A stretch of 64,000 bases of DNA. Origin: Insolitispirillum peregrinum. Lineage in GTDB: Bacteria > Pseudomonadota > Alphaproteobacteria > Rhodospirillales > Rhodospirillaceae. Location: the NCBI RefSeq assembly GCF_900156605.1, contig NZ_FTOA01000003.1:496001-560000 (forward strand). Direction: 5' to 3'. The translations under genes were made by a program, and so were the position numbers. The notes beneath the pieces are model-generated. The model saw only the letters and a program-made list of their open reading frames with translations. It was not told the DNA's origin and searched no databases. Shown here piece by piece: positions 18,901-27,515 of the stretch (position 1 is its first letter; each line of letters starts with the position of its first letter).

Positions 18901-19604
18901 AACTGCTGAAGCTGCCCGCTGTGCTGCTCCAGCTCCTGCTCCACCGCAGCCCGGCTGTCATCATCCAGCGCGTTGATGCGGTCCAGTTCGGCGCGCAGGG
19001 TGGTCAGGCGAATGTCTTCTTCCTTGTTGCGCTCAAAGGTGGCTTTGGAAATTTCCCCATAGATGCGGGTGCCGGTCATCAGCTCCAGCAGGCTGGCGCG
19101 CTCGTCCGGCTTGGCGCGCAAAAAGGCGTCAAAGTCGTTTTGTGCCAGCAGGACCGAGCGGCGGAACTGCTGATAATCAAGTCCAACCTTGTCCTGAATG
19201 GCGTGCAGGGTTTCCCGCTTGCGGCCAGCAATGACGGTGCCGCTGGACAGGTCGGTGAGCGAGAGTTCTTGTGCTTGTAACGCGCCGTTCGGCTTGTTTC
19301 TGGCCCGCCGAACCTTCCAGCTGGCGCAATAGCGACCGCCGTCCCGCCCGCGGAACTCGACTTCGGCAAAGCCTTCGCCGGTGCCATGGCGCAGTGCCGA
19401 ACGGACATCCGCCCCCGACGGCAGGCGCGGCATCTCGTCATACAGCGCCAGACAGAGGGCATCAAGCAGGGTGCTTTTCCCGGCCCCGGTCGGGCCGGTG
19501 ATGGCAAACAGACCGGCGTGGGCCAGCGGCTCGGCCTCGAAGTCGATGCTGATTTCCCCCGCCAGACTGGTCAGGTTGCGAATGCGCAGGGCAAGGATTT
19601 TCAT
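15921..19604 (-). CDS. sbcC: exonuclease subunit SbcC
   Basis: A 1227-residue SMC-like ATPase. Walker A is GPTGAGKSTLLDALCLALYD near residue 37. Two very long Gln/Glu/Arg/Ala-rich coiled-coil arms follow, with the zinc hook CPVCG between them (about residue 600). The C terminus has the ABC signature NLSGGERFLVSLALALGLAS and Walker B ESLFIDEGFGALD. With SbcD it forms the Mre11-Rad50-like nuclease that opens hairpins and processes protein-blocked or double-strand DNA ends. Its ATG overlaps the sbcD stop by 4 bp. The sequence is extremely rich in Gln and Ala but intact. Confidence 0.96.
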   Translation of the reverse strand: MKILALRIRNLTSLAGEISIDFEAEPLAHAGLFAITGPTGAGKSTLLDALCLALYDEMPRLPSGADVRSALRHGTGEGFAEVEFRGRDGGRYCASWKVRRARNKPNGALQAQELSLTDLSSGTVIAGRKRETLHAIQDKVGLDYQQFRRSVLLAQNDFDAFLRAKPDERASLLELMTGTRIYGEISKATFERNKEEDIRLTTLRAELDRINALDDDSRAAVEQELEQHSGQLQQLSEAVEGLQRESQWYQTARDLAERLQQAEQALVTVQQQQQLGQPERDRIAACHRALPLIPQVQEVERRQADSRRLQDDITTTRTAHQQAEQARQQAETAWQQAREQASTATESLRLAQPVLEQASVLDSRLSDSRHRLQQAMQAAAASASVLMQRHEDRQAVLARRAECADDLARQRDWLDRHHGHRLLAEQADRWLDELTRYSAAHDQHQKAEQAEAEALSRLHQQQQEQAASADRLQAAETAVREEQQAVQRLEHQLASLNRPQLERQREHLEQTTRLLDQLAALLAATAARAEQDDKLARREQAHTAEGHAARQQEQDCTQTLGRLVSQLQTAEQTLRRAEAAASEQADILRQHLHPGEPCPVCGAREHATEQIQAALLPVLAPLREQVAHQRQQQQELIQQQASARAAHVAADQQLAVVQADRRALRHEQEQASAQWLELRQQAAPLLPAPLPAALSPSCDLSAPQQASQQARSALEADWQSLLRYEADLQASRQRLSTLQGHEHEVRQQHAGIGQTVISLQAALEASRQNRQQTAEVMAASQQKLAAPCAVLPGWDDDLAAPQRLAERIRQIAGQWHSTVTARDTAIETLAALDLSCERAEGDHKAAQASDAQQRQRVEQEQQALHALQQERAPLFEGRPTSEVRQAMEGAQASSQQRMEQAQQTLSDSRDALAALSARLSTLETACQQAAADLTHATEQCDRLLNAAALTLADIEAAHSARDSGWLAAAEQRQQDLRDQETRTRTLHDERLREQAAHLASGAPTISAEELQVLLPQRQSERDQAQNQLGLLRQRLADDDRNRAASAEIRQRIGEQQQCADLWKAMADLIGSADGKKFRMFAQGLTLDRLLLLANHHLADLTPRYLLQRASGDGLDLDVIDRDMADDVRAVANLSGGERFLVSLALALGLASMTGAHSLTESLFIDEGFGALDAESLDIAIAALETLQASGRKVGIISHVQAMIDRIGVQVRISKQGGGRSMVEVQRA

Positions 19605-20878
19605 GCGGGCTCTCCGCCGTGCTCAACCTGTTCCAGAATGCTGCGGAATGCCTCCAGATAGGCGGTGGGAGGATCGTTCTGAAATTTCTGGCGATAGCGC
19701 TGGGCAAAAACCTCTTCCGGGTGAACCTGTTCGAGATCGGGCAGGCTGTCGGGAGTGATGGCGGTATCGGAGGCTTCGCCGACCTTGTCGATGCGCGCCA
19801 GCCGGACCGCCTTGCCGCTGAGGGCCTCTTCGACGTCGCGGCGCAGGCCGGGTTGCGGGCCGCTGGCGCTGACCGCCAGATGCAGATAGGGCCACAGGCC
19901 GCGCGGCAGGACGGGGGTTTGCTCCTTGTCATGGGGCAGGGCACGGATGGCGGCAATCACCTGTTCCACCGGGGCGGTGCCTTGGGCCGGGATGCGCAGG
20001 ATGTCAACCGGACGCGGAACCGGCAGGGGGGTGATGGTGACATTCTGCGGGCCGTGCAGGTCAACCAGCACCACCTGATGACGATAGGCCCGCTCGCTGA
20101 CCGACAGCGGAAACGGCGAGCCGGAATAGCGCACCGTCTCTCGGCCGCCGACCCGCTGGGCCTTGTGCAGATGGCCGAGGGCGGCATAGCTGACCGAGGA
20201 CGGGAAAATATCGACCGGCAGGGCGTGCTGATTGCCGCCCAGAATGCGCCGTTCGGACAGCTCCGACAGCTCGCTGCCGGTCATGTAGCAATGGCCGGTG
20301 GCAATCAACGCCTGATCGGCGGTGCAGCGGGCGGCAACGGCGGCGCACAGGTCGGCATAGACCTGTCGCACGCCCCAGATCAGCGGATCGGGGCTGTCGT
20401 CGCTGTCGTCCTGTGGCGGCGGGCAGGGCGGCAAATCGGCTTGTCGCAGGAACGGGACAGCGGCGCACCACGCCCGGACGGTGCCATCGGCATTATGCAG
20501 CGGCACCGCCACCGCATCGGCATCCAGTTGCCCGTCGGCGGTGCGGCGCAGGCTGCCGACCACTCGCACCCCAAAGGCATCCAGTAGCGGGCCGGGGGCT
20601 TCCAGACGACCGGCAGAGTCATGGTTGCCGCCGATCAGCACGATATCCAGCCGGGGCAGCCGCTGCCGGACGGTGGCGATGAACTGGTACAGTTGGCGCT
20701 GGGCGCTGATCGGCGGGTTCTGGCTGTCGTAGATGTCACCGGCGACGATCAGGGCATCGACCTGCTGACTGACCAGTGTGTCGGCCAGCCAGTCGAGAAA
20801 GGCGGCATGCTCTGCCTCACGCGGGAAGCCGTGGAAGTCCTGACCCAGATGCCAGTCGGAGGTATGAAGAAGACGCAC
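19601..20878 (-). CDS. sbcD: exonuclease subunit SbcD
   Basis: A 425-residue Mre11-like metallophosphoesterase. The metal-binding motifs are in order: TSDWHLGQDFHG (Asp8, His10), IVAGDIYDS, IGGNHDS, ATGHCYM and YAALGHLHKAQRV. The start is GTG at 20878 (reading VRLLHTSDWHLG); no ATG gives a complete N terminus. It is the first gene of the sbcDC operon. It supplies the Mn2+-dependent nuclease activity while SbcC supplies ATPase and tethering. Confidence 0.96.
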   Translation of the reverse strand: MRLLHTSDWHLGQDFHGFPREAEHAAFLDWLADTLVSQQVDALIVAGDIYDSQNPPISAQRQLYQFIATVRQRLPRLDIVLIGGNHDSAGRLEAPGPLLDAFGVRVVGSLRRTADGQLDADAVAVPLHNADGTVRAWCAAVPFLRQADLPPCPPPQDDSDDSPDPLIWGVRQVYADLCAAVAARCTADQALIATGHCYMTGSELSELSERRILGGNQHALPVDIFPSSVSYAALGHLHKAQRVGGRETVRYSGSPFPLSVSERAYRHQVVLVDLHGPQNVTITPLPVPRPVDILRIPAQGTAPVEQVIAAIRALPHDKEQTPVLPRGLWPYLHLAVSASGPQPGLRRDVEEALSGKAVRLARIDKVGEASDTAITPDSLPDLEQVHPEEVFAQRYRQKFQNDPPTAYLEAFRSILEQVEHGGEPA

Positions 20879-20893
20879 CGTTCCGCCTTTTGC

Positions 20894-23539
20894 TCAATCC
20901 GTGCCGCCCCTTTGTCCCAGCATGTGCGCCAGCAGGCTGCGCAGGCGAGCCGGACGAAGCGGCTTGTTCAGCAAGTGATAGCCGACCTCGCGGATTTCTG
21001 CCAGCAAATCAGGCGAGTGATTGGCGGTGATCACCACCGCCGGGATAGGGTGGTCGCACGCCTGCTGGACGGCGACAATGGCATCCAGCCCGACGGCATC
21101 ATCATCCAGATGATAGTCGGCCAGAATGGCATCGGGGGTTCCGTGCAGGCGGACGACCGCCACCGCATCGGCTTCGCACAGGGCGGCGAGGACCGTACAG
21201 CCCCAGCCTTCCAGCAGGGCGCGCATGGCGTCCTGAATGGCGATTTCGTTTTCGACCACCAGAATGCGTGCGCCCTGCAACGAAGCATTTTGCCCACAGG
21301 CTGGCACCGGCGGCGGTGGCGGCAGGGGGGTGGCGTGGGTGGTGGGAAGGACGATCCCGAACAGGCTGCCCTTGCCGGGGGTTGATTTCACCACCAGCGG
21401 ATGGCCGAGCATGCGGGCGATGCGCTTGACGATCGCCAGCCCCAGCCCCATGCCCTTTTCCGCCCGGTCTGACGGGGTATTGAGGCGGCGAAATTCCTCG
21501 AAAATCTCGTCAAGCTTGTCTTCGGCGATGCCGTGGCCGGTGTCCCAGACGCCCAGCATGACGGTATTGCCCAGACGGCGGCAGCCAACGACAATCCGCC
21601 CGCTCTGGGTGTAGCGCAGGGCGTTGCTGATGAAATTGCGCAGGATGCGGGCCAGCAGGCGCGGGTCACTGTGAACGGTCAACGAGCAGGGAACCGAGCG
21701 CAAATCAAGCCCTCGGCTGCGGGCCAGCATCAGATGTTCATTGATCATCGAGTCCATCAGGCTGGCCAGCCCGAAGTCCTTTTCTTCGACGGTCAGCACG
21801 CCCGCATCGAGCTTCGAGATATCGAGCAGGGCGGTCAGCAGTTCATCCACCGAGTCCAGCGCCGCCAGCGAGCTTTTCACCAGACTGGCATTGCGCGGGG
21901 CCAGACGACGTTCGGACAGGGCGGCAATGAACACCCGGGCTGCGTTCAGCGGTTGCAACAGGTCGTGGCTGGCGGCGGCAAGGAAGCGGGTTTTCGAGAC
22001 GTTGGCGAGGTCTGCCTCGCCCTTGGCGGCGGCCAGTTCGAGGTTGGCGGTGCTCAGTTCGGCGGTGCGTTCTTCGACCCGTCGTTCAAGGCTTTCCTTG
22101 GCCTCGCGCAGTTGCTCGTCGGCCTTGCGTCGCTCGGTGATGTCCTGGATCAGGGCGAAAAAGCCCGGCACGCTGCCGTCGGCGGCAATGTGGGGGACAT
22201 AGGTGGCCAGCGCATACTGCACGCCCGCCTGTCCCATTGGCATGGTCATCTCGAACACCGAGCCTTCCCCGGCCAGCGCCAGCTCGACATAGTTGGCCCG
22301 CAGGTCGTACAGCTCGGCTCCCAGCACGTCGCGCATCGGGCGGCCGTTGATTTCGTCCAGCGGACGACGGAACCATTCCTCGTACACCCGGTTGGTGAAA
22401 CGATAGATGCACTCCTTGTCAACGTAGGCGATCAGCGCCGGAATGGCGTCGGTTACAAGGCGCATCCGCCGTTCGCTGTCGCGCAGGGCTTCTTCGGACT
22501 GTTTGCGCTCGGTGATGTCGGTGTAGGTGGTGATGAAGCCACCATCCGGCATGTGGTTGCGGCGGATTTCCAGAATGCGGCCATCGCCGGTGGTATATTC
22601 CAGACAGGCCGGAGCCCCCAGCGGGCGGTGGTCATCATCCTGCAACCGCAGTGTGCCAAGGGAGTCCACCCGGAACTGGGCCTGCATGGCGGCCAGAATC
22701 AGGAATTGCCGCAGCGATGTTCCAGCCCAGGCCAGAGTGCCCGGCACCCCCAGCATGTGCAGGAACGGCTGGTTCCAGGTCACCAGCCGGTTGGTGGAAT
22801 CAAACACCGCCACCCCTTGCGACAGGTTGTCGAGGGTGGCTTGCAGCAGGATGGACTTTTGCGCCAGCTCGCGTTCCCGCCGCCGCCGTTCGCTCAGCTT
22901 GATTTCGGTGATGTCGGTGTACAGGCTGACGATGCCGCCATCACGGGTGCGGCGTTCGCTGACCTGCACCCACTGGCCGTTGCGGAACTGGATAACGAAC
23001 GGCTCGCCGGGCAGGCTGTGGCTGGCCATCCGCCGCTGCAACCAGCTTTCCGGCCCGTTGTCGGGGTCGGCAATGATCCCGGCCCGCATCGCCCGCCGAA
23101 CCAGTTCGACGAACGGTGTGCCGGGAACCATCCATTGTTCCATGCCGGGCAGCAGCTCGCGGTATTTGCTGTTGGTCAGGGCCAGCCGGTCGTGGGCATC
23201 GCACAGCACAAAGCCTTCGTTGATGCTTTCAATGGCTTCACTGAGCAGCTTTTTGGCCTGTTCTTCTTCTTCCTTGGCCAGATGCAGGGCGTGGTTGGTG
23301 GCCTCCAGATCGGCCAGCGCCTGTTGCAGTTCTCCGGTGCGCTCACGGACCTTGCTTTCCAGCACGATGGCGGTCTGGAACAGGGAAAAGGCGTTGCCCT
23401 GAAAATCCATGCTGCGTTCGACCCGGTTCATCAGAACCTTGTTGATCTTGCGCAGCTTGGCATTTTCCCGCTCCAGCCGGGCGATGGTCTGGTCGGCGGT
23501 TTCCGGCAGCGGAGGGGAGGACGGGGCGGGGGAGATCAT
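20894..23539 (-). CDS. PAS-domain hybrid histidine kinase/response regulator (NahK-like)
   Basis: An 881-residue protein with no membrane segments. An N-terminal coiled coil precedes two PAS_7-like domains (about residues 95-210 and 230-345; SINEGFVLCDAHDRLALTN and NLSQGVAVFDSTNRLVTWN) and a third PAS (about 360-480). HisKA carries the phospho-His in AAASHDLLQPLNAAR. The ATPase has NFISNALRYT, DTGHGIAED and KGMGLGLA. The C-terminal receiver has phospho-Asp in LADYHLDDD. This order matches NahK/ErcS'-type kinases. Its ATG overlaps the upstream FIST gene stop by 4 bp, pointing to a sensor-kinase pair. No dedicated output regulator lies nearby. Confidence 0.9.
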   Translation of the reverse strand: MISPAPSSPPLPETADQTIARLERENAKLRKINKVLMNRVERSMDFQGNAFSLFQTAIVLESKVRERTGELQQALADLEATNHALHLAKEEEEQAKKLLSEAIESINEGFVLCDAHDRLALTNSKYRELLPGMEQWMVPGTPFVELVRRAMRAGIIADPDNGPESWLQRRMASHSLPGEPFVIQFRNGQWVQVSERRTRDGGIVSLYTDITEIKLSERRRRERELAQKSILLQATLDNLSQGVAVFDSTNRLVTWNQPFLHMLGVPGTLAWAGTSLRQFLILAAMQAQFRVDSLGTLRLQDDDHRPLGAPACLEYTTGDGRILEIRRNHMPDGGFITTYTDITERKQSEEALRDSERRMRLVTDAIPALIAYVDKECIYRFTNRVYEEWFRRPLDEINGRPMRDVLGAELYDLRANYVELALAGEGSVFEMTMPMGQAGVQYALATYVPHIAADGSVPGFFALIQDITERRKADEQLREAKESLERRVEERTAELSTANLELAAAKGEADLANVSKTRFLAAASHDLLQPLNAARVFIAALSERRLAPRNASLVKSSLAALDSVDELLTALLDISKLDAGVLTVEEKDFGLASLMDSMINEHLMLARSRGLDLRSVPCSLTVHSDPRLLARILRNFISNALRYTQSGRIVVGCRRLGNTVMLGVWDTGHGIAEDKLDEIFEEFRRLNTPSDRAEKGMGLGLAIVKRIARMLGHPLVVKSTPGKGSLFGIVLPTTHATPLPPPPPVPACGQNASLQGARILVVENEIAIQDAMRALLEGWGCTVLAALCEADAVAVVRLHGTPDAILADYHLDDDAVGLDAIVAVQQACDHPIPAVVITANHSPDLLAEIREVGYHLLNKPLRPARLRSLLAHMLGQRGGTD

Positions 23540-24720
23540 GCCGGCTCCTCAGCGCAGGTAGGGCGGGCAAGGTGGGAGGCATCGCCGATGGCGACGCCGG
23601 TAAAGGTCTGGTTGACATGCATGGCGTGGTACTGCTCGCCATAGGTGGCAAAGCCGATTACATGGTTGTCCTGCATCATTTTGCTGATCAGTGGCTTCAG
23701 GCCGTTTTCGTTCATTTCCAGCGAGCGGAAAATGCAGTCAAAGCCCAGAATCAGCCGGGGCGCACCAATGTCGCGGCGCAATCGGGTGAACAGTTGCTCG
23801 AGGTTCTCCGCCAGATCGACTCCCTTGGCGACGGTCAGCACGATGCCCTCGTCAATGGCGCAGAAAAAGGTCAGGCTTTCGTCGCTGTTGACCTTTTGAA
23901 TCGAGCGGACAAAGTTCTGCCCGCCGACCCGCACCACCACCGGGTGGGTGGCAAATACCATCGGCGTCAGCGGAATGCCGTCCATGCCGATGGCGCGGGC
24001 ATATTCCTGCGCCGCCGGTTCGGCATTGATTTCCCGCACCACCCGCGAAATGGGATCGGCATCGGTCACTACCATTTTCTGCTCTCCGGCAATGAAATGC
24101 TCGGTCTTGAACACCCGGAATGGCAGCCGGGTTGCGATCAGGACCATCAGCCCCAGATCGTGATGAAAGGTTCCCTCATACAAGACGTGCGTTTGCTGGA
24201 ACCGCAAATTATCCCCCGCCGAGCCGCCAAACAGCGGGATTTCCCCCAGCGCGGCATGCAACGAGCTGACCACCGCTTCTTCGCAGCCACACAGGCCATC
24301 AATCAGGGTGAAGGCAAACATCCGCTGACGGCTCAGGGCCGGGTCTTGCCGGGCGATATCCTGAACCGCCCGGCGGACCACATCCTGCCCACGGTTGACG
24401 GTAAAGGATTTCAGTTCGCCGATCGGGACCGCGGACACCACAAAATTCGGCCCGCCCAGACTGACGCCGGTCACCGCGCCGCTCAGATAGCCCGCAGTGG
24501 TGATTTCCCCGGCGGTGGTGCAGCCGATGATCGGGACCGAGGGGCCAAACAGGCGGGTCAGGGCATCGGCCAGCCGGGGCAGGTCGATATCGGCCCGGCT
24601 GAACAGGATGACCACCCGCAGGTCTTCCTGAAACAGGCTGGCGTACAGGTCGGCTGCAATCTGCTCGGCATCATCGGACAGCGACAAGGCCGTGCGGATA
24701 CCCTCCGTAGCGTGAGGCAC
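23536..24720 (-). CDS. FIST-domain sensor protein (NosP-like)
   Basis: A 394-residue soluble protein with an N-terminal FIST domain (about residues 30-220; VVILFSRADIDLPRLADAL, IGCTTAGEITTAGYLSGAVT, LIDGLCGCEE) and FIST_C (about 225-375; ending in GFATYGEQYHAMHVNQTFTG). FIST proteins bind small ligands; NosP, a FIST haemoprotein, senses nitric oxide and controls the NahK kinase encoded next to it. That arrangement is reproduced here. I cannot assign the haem ligand from sequence. The start is GTG at 24720 with GGGAGA 8 nt upstream. Confidence 0.88.
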   Translation of the reverse strand: MPHATEGIRTALSLSDDAEQIAADLYASLFQEDLRVVILFSRADIDLPRLADALTRLFGPSVPIIGCTTAGEITTAGYLSGAVTGVSLGGPNFVVSAVPIGELKSFTVNRGQDVVRRAVQDIARQDPALSRQRMFAFTLIDGLCGCEEAVVSSLHAALGEIPLFGGSAGDNLRFQQTHVLYEGTFHHDLGLMVLIATRLPFRVFKTEHFIAGEQKMVVTDADPISRVVREINAEPAAQEYARAIGMDGIPLTPMVFATHPVVVRVGGQNFVRSIQKVNSDESLTFFCAIDEGIVLTVAKGVDLAENLEQLFTRLRRDIGAPRLILGFDCIFRSLEMNENGLKPLISKMMQDNHVIGFATYGEQYHAMHVNQTFTGVAIGDASHLARPTCAEEPA

Positions 24721-24801
24721 GACGTACTCTCCCTGTTTCTGTGCTATCCGGCTTTTGTTGTTTCGGGCCGTTTATTGCGAGCCTCAGGATCTGGTTTTGC
24801 T

Positions 24802-24844
24802 GCATTGTCCTTGCGAAAACCGGAGCCCACGTTTCGCACAATGC
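24802..24844 (+). repeat. R2 palindromic repeat, short copy
   Basis: GCATTGTCCTTGCG, then AAAACCGG and CCCACGTTTCGCACAATGC, matching the distal 43 bp of the R2 element. The proximal half is degenerate. It lies between the FIST gene start and the end of the next minus-strand gene, so unlike the other copies it does not point toward a gene start. Confidence 0.75.
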
Positions 24845-24858
24845 GGTACCGGGGGATA

Positions 24859-26037
24859 TCAGGCAAGGGACGGTTGTTGCCATACGACTTTTGTCGGAGT
24901 GATCAGGTCGGCAATGGCTTTCTGGATCTCACCGCGCGAGGCCGTGCCGGTGCGCAGGGACCAGATTTGCCGTGCGGTTTCGATTTCGACCGTGGGCGGA
25001 TGGATGACGCCGGGGACGGGACGGATGGCCAGAATATGTTCCAGCGGGATGGCAACCGTTTTGTCCCGCCACAGCAGTGAGCCGATGGTCAGGGTGAGGG
25101 TTTGACCATCGCAGGTCCAGCCATCCTGTTTGTGCCAGTAACGCCAATGCAGTGCCCAGACTGTCATCGGCAGCAGAGCCGCCACCAGCAGCCCGAGGGG
25201 GCCGCCCCAAAAGGCCCCGACCGGCAAGGCGAACAGCAGGATCAGCCAGCGATCCCGGATGTCCCCCCATCCCGAGCGAAGGGGGATCGCGGGAAAGCGG
25301 TGTTGCACCGGGGCCAGCGGCAGGGACAGCCCGAGGGATTGCAGAAGACCAAGTTCGGCGGTGTGCGCGGGCTGCCGCTGCCAGCTCTGGCCGCCGGGGC
25401 GTTCGAGCAAAACCGGCAACCCGAGCAGGTCGGCGGCCTGATGCTGAACATGCGGCAGCCCGGCGGACTGGCGGGCGACGGCCAGCGGAACGCTGAGCGA
25501 CGGGTCATGGCGATGGACCAGCACCACCATCCACCAGCGGTGCGTCCAGCTGTAAAGCGGCAGGTGCCGCTGGACCGAGCCGCTCCAGCGGGCGATCCCC
25601 AGATAGTCATCCAGCGGGCAGTCAAGCTGCCTGCCGCACAGAAAAGCGGTTCGCCAGTGCAGGGTGACGCCCTGCGGCGTGGCGTGAATGCGCAGTGAAC
25701 GGTGGACGTGCTGGTACAGGACAACGGCCAGCCCCAGGGCTGCGAAGACCAGCGCCGCACCGCCGATGGCCGGAAGCCCCAGCAGCCGCCACAGACAGAG
25801 CAGCAGGGCGATGGTGCTGGCCGTGGCGACAAACAGCGGCAGCCAGCGCAGGGCAATGGTGCCCCGCAGGCTGCTGTATGGTCCGGCCAGAGTGCTTTCG
25901 GCCACAAACGGCGCAATCCGGCTTTGCAGATGGAGGGCCGTCAGCAGGTGGTCAACCTGTTGCCACAGGGTGTCTGCCGTTACCGGACGCAGGGCGTCGG
26001 GCAGCGTCCACAGCCAGGGAGGACCGTGATGCGCCAT
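24859..26037 (-). CDS. polytopic membrane protein of unknown function
   Basis: A 392-residue protein, family not recognised. A helix pair near residues 65-110 (WLPLFVATASTIALLLCLW, GGAALVFAALGLAVVLYQ) is followed by a beta-rich soluble segment (HRSLRIHATPQGVTLHWRTA). A second helix pair near 275-315 precedes another beta-rich segment (DGQTLTLTIGSLLWRDKTVA). This helix-pair plus beta-domain duplication recalls YdbT/bPH-type proteins, but that is only a resemblance. It starts 9 bp after the glycosyltransferase gene ends, so the two are likely co-transcribed. Confidence 0.6.
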   Translation of the reverse strand: MAHHGPPWLWTLPDALRPVTADTLWQQVDHLLTALHLQSRIAPFVAESTLAGPYSSLRGTIALRWLPLFVATASTIALLLCLWRLLGLPAIGGAALVFAALGLAVVLYQHVHRSLRIHATPQGVTLHWRTAFLCGRQLDCPLDDYLGIARWSGSVQRHLPLYSWTHRWWMVVLVHRHDPSLSVPLAVARQSAGLPHVQHQAADLLGLPVLLERPGGQSWQRQPAHTAELGLLQSLGLSLPLAPVQHRFPAIPLRSGWGDIRDRWLILLFALPVGAFWGGPLGLLVAALLPMTVWALHWRYWHKQDGWTCDGQTLTLTIGSLLWRDKTVAIPLEHILAIRPVPGVIHPPTVEIETARQIWSLRTGTASRGEIQKAIADLITPTKVVWQQPSLA

Positions 26038-26046
26038 CCGCCTGTG

Positions 26047-27447
26047 TTACCCCGCATCAACCGCAACCGGTGCGGTAAACAGCCAGCCGCCCCGACCCCG
26101 CCAGCCGGGCCTGGACGGATCACGCTGGATGGTCGGGTTGGCATCCTGAAGTCGAAGGCTCATCATCGCCATGCCGAGCGGGATCAGGCTGTCCATGGTG
26201 GCGTTGGCAAGGACCAGAAACCGCGCAGGGCAGGGCGTCCGGCTGGCGGCCATCTCGGTCAGGTCGGCAACGGTGGCAATCAGGGCGGTGCGGGATGGAT
26301 CACTGGCGTTGGTCGACAGCCGGACCGTGTTAAGGTCGCTAAAGTCAGCGCGCTGCTGTTGCGGGATGCGTTCGCTGAACGTTACCTCGCGGATCAACTC
26401 GAGCCGTTGTAGTTCCTGAATGGTCTGATAGGTCGCCGCGCGGAATTCCAGCGTGTCGGGGTCGCAGCGTTCATTGCTGCGCGGGTCATGCTGCTGGGCA
26501 GCCTGTGCGCACTGCTGCGCCTGTTGAGCGTCTCCCAGCGCATAGTCCAGAAATGTCTGGCGACGGCGGGATTCCGAAAACAGGCTTTGATAGCGTTCAT
26601 GCCCGGCGCGGGCGATGGCAAGGCAGTCATCCGGGCGGGCAAGGTAATAGCGTGCCTTGTCGAGCAAATCCTGATCATCGTCATAGGTAATCAGGTGCTG
26701 GCCATCGGTAAAGTGCTGATCCAGCCCGCTGGCCAGTGCCAGCCGGTCGGTCAGCAGGCAGGCACCGGCAGACAGGGCTTCGAACACCCGCATGTTCAGG
26801 TCGCCGTTCAGGCTGCAATTAAAGGTCAGCTGGGCTTTGGCATAGCGTTTGGCCGCGTTGTGGGTGGCATCGGCTCCGGCGCTGACCGGTAATCCCTGCT
26901 CGATCAGCAGCTGCAACAACCGGCCCCGGCGGCTGTGCTGGGAGCTGGTCTGGCCGACAAAGACGATGTGCGGCTGCCGCTGCTCGGCAAAGGGAACCCC
27001 GAAGTCACGCACATTCAGGTTCAGGTGGCAGGCAACCGGTTCCAGGCCGGCCTTGGCAAACCAGTGCAGATGATGGGGGTCGTGGGTGACCGACAGACGG
27101 TGGTAGCGCTCTTCACGGGCATAACGCAGCAGATCGGTAACCGGGGCTGCCCCGTGGTGGGTATCGGCAATCAGCAAGACCGTCGGACAGGGCAGGCTGT
27201 CCACATGGCGGGGCACGGAGCCAAACCATGCATCGACCAGCGCCACAAACAGGTCGGGGACAAAATCGGCCGGCAAGGTGCGCAGCACCAGGCGCATGTC
27301 AAATTCCTGTCCGGTCCGGCGCGACAGCGGGCGCCCGTCCGGGGTGTCGGCATCGGGGTAATTCGGCCCGATGATTACCTGTTCGGCTGACAAGGGAAGG
27401 GGGGGGATGTAGCTGCTATGACCGTGAGTGGCATAAAGGATGCGCAT
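26047..27447 (-). CDS. CgeB-like glycosyltransferase
   Basis: A 466-residue protein with the two-Rossmann GT-B layout of CgeB/spore-maturation-type transferases. The N-terminal domain starts MRILYATHGHSSYIPP. The C-terminal domain holds HIVFVGQTSSQHSRRGRLLQ, the donor-site region LNMRVFEALSAGACLLTDRL, and HLITYDDDQDLLDKARYYL. Residues after about 320 form an extra domain I do not recognise. Donor and acceptor are unknown; surface or flagellin glycosylation are typical jobs. It is in tandem with the membrane protein gene downstream. Confidence 0.75.
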   Translation of the reverse strand: MRILYATHGHSSYIPPLPLSAEQVIIGPNYPDADTPDGRPLSRRTGQEFDMRLVLRTLPADFVPDLFVALVDAWFGSVPRHVDSLPCPTVLLIADTHHGAAPVTDLLRYAREERYHRLSVTHDPHHLHWFAKAGLEPVACHLNLNVRDFGVPFAEQRQPHIVFVGQTSSQHSRRGRLLQLLIEQGLPVSAGADATHNAAKRYAKAQLTFNCSLNGDLNMRVFEALSAGACLLTDRLALASGLDQHFTDGQHLITYDDDQDLLDKARYYLARPDDCLAIARAGHERYQSLFSESRRRQTFLDYALGDAQQAQQCAQAAQQHDPRSNERCDPDTLEFRAATYQTIQELQRLELIREVTFSERIPQQQRADFSDLNTVRLSTNASDPSRTALIATVADLTEMAASRTPCPARFLVLANATMDSLIPLGMAMMSLRLQDANPTIQRDPSRPGWRGRGGWLFTAPVAVDAG

Positions 27448-27515
27448 TCTGTGCCTCTGCCTGCCGATACCATATCGGGGATTTGGTATAAGGCAAAACG
27501 GCGCACAACCCCACC

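Noticed and set aside
17565-19280. 571-residue open frame antisense to sbcC
   Set aside because: Leu/Gln-rich mirror of the sbcC coiled coil; no independent evidence.
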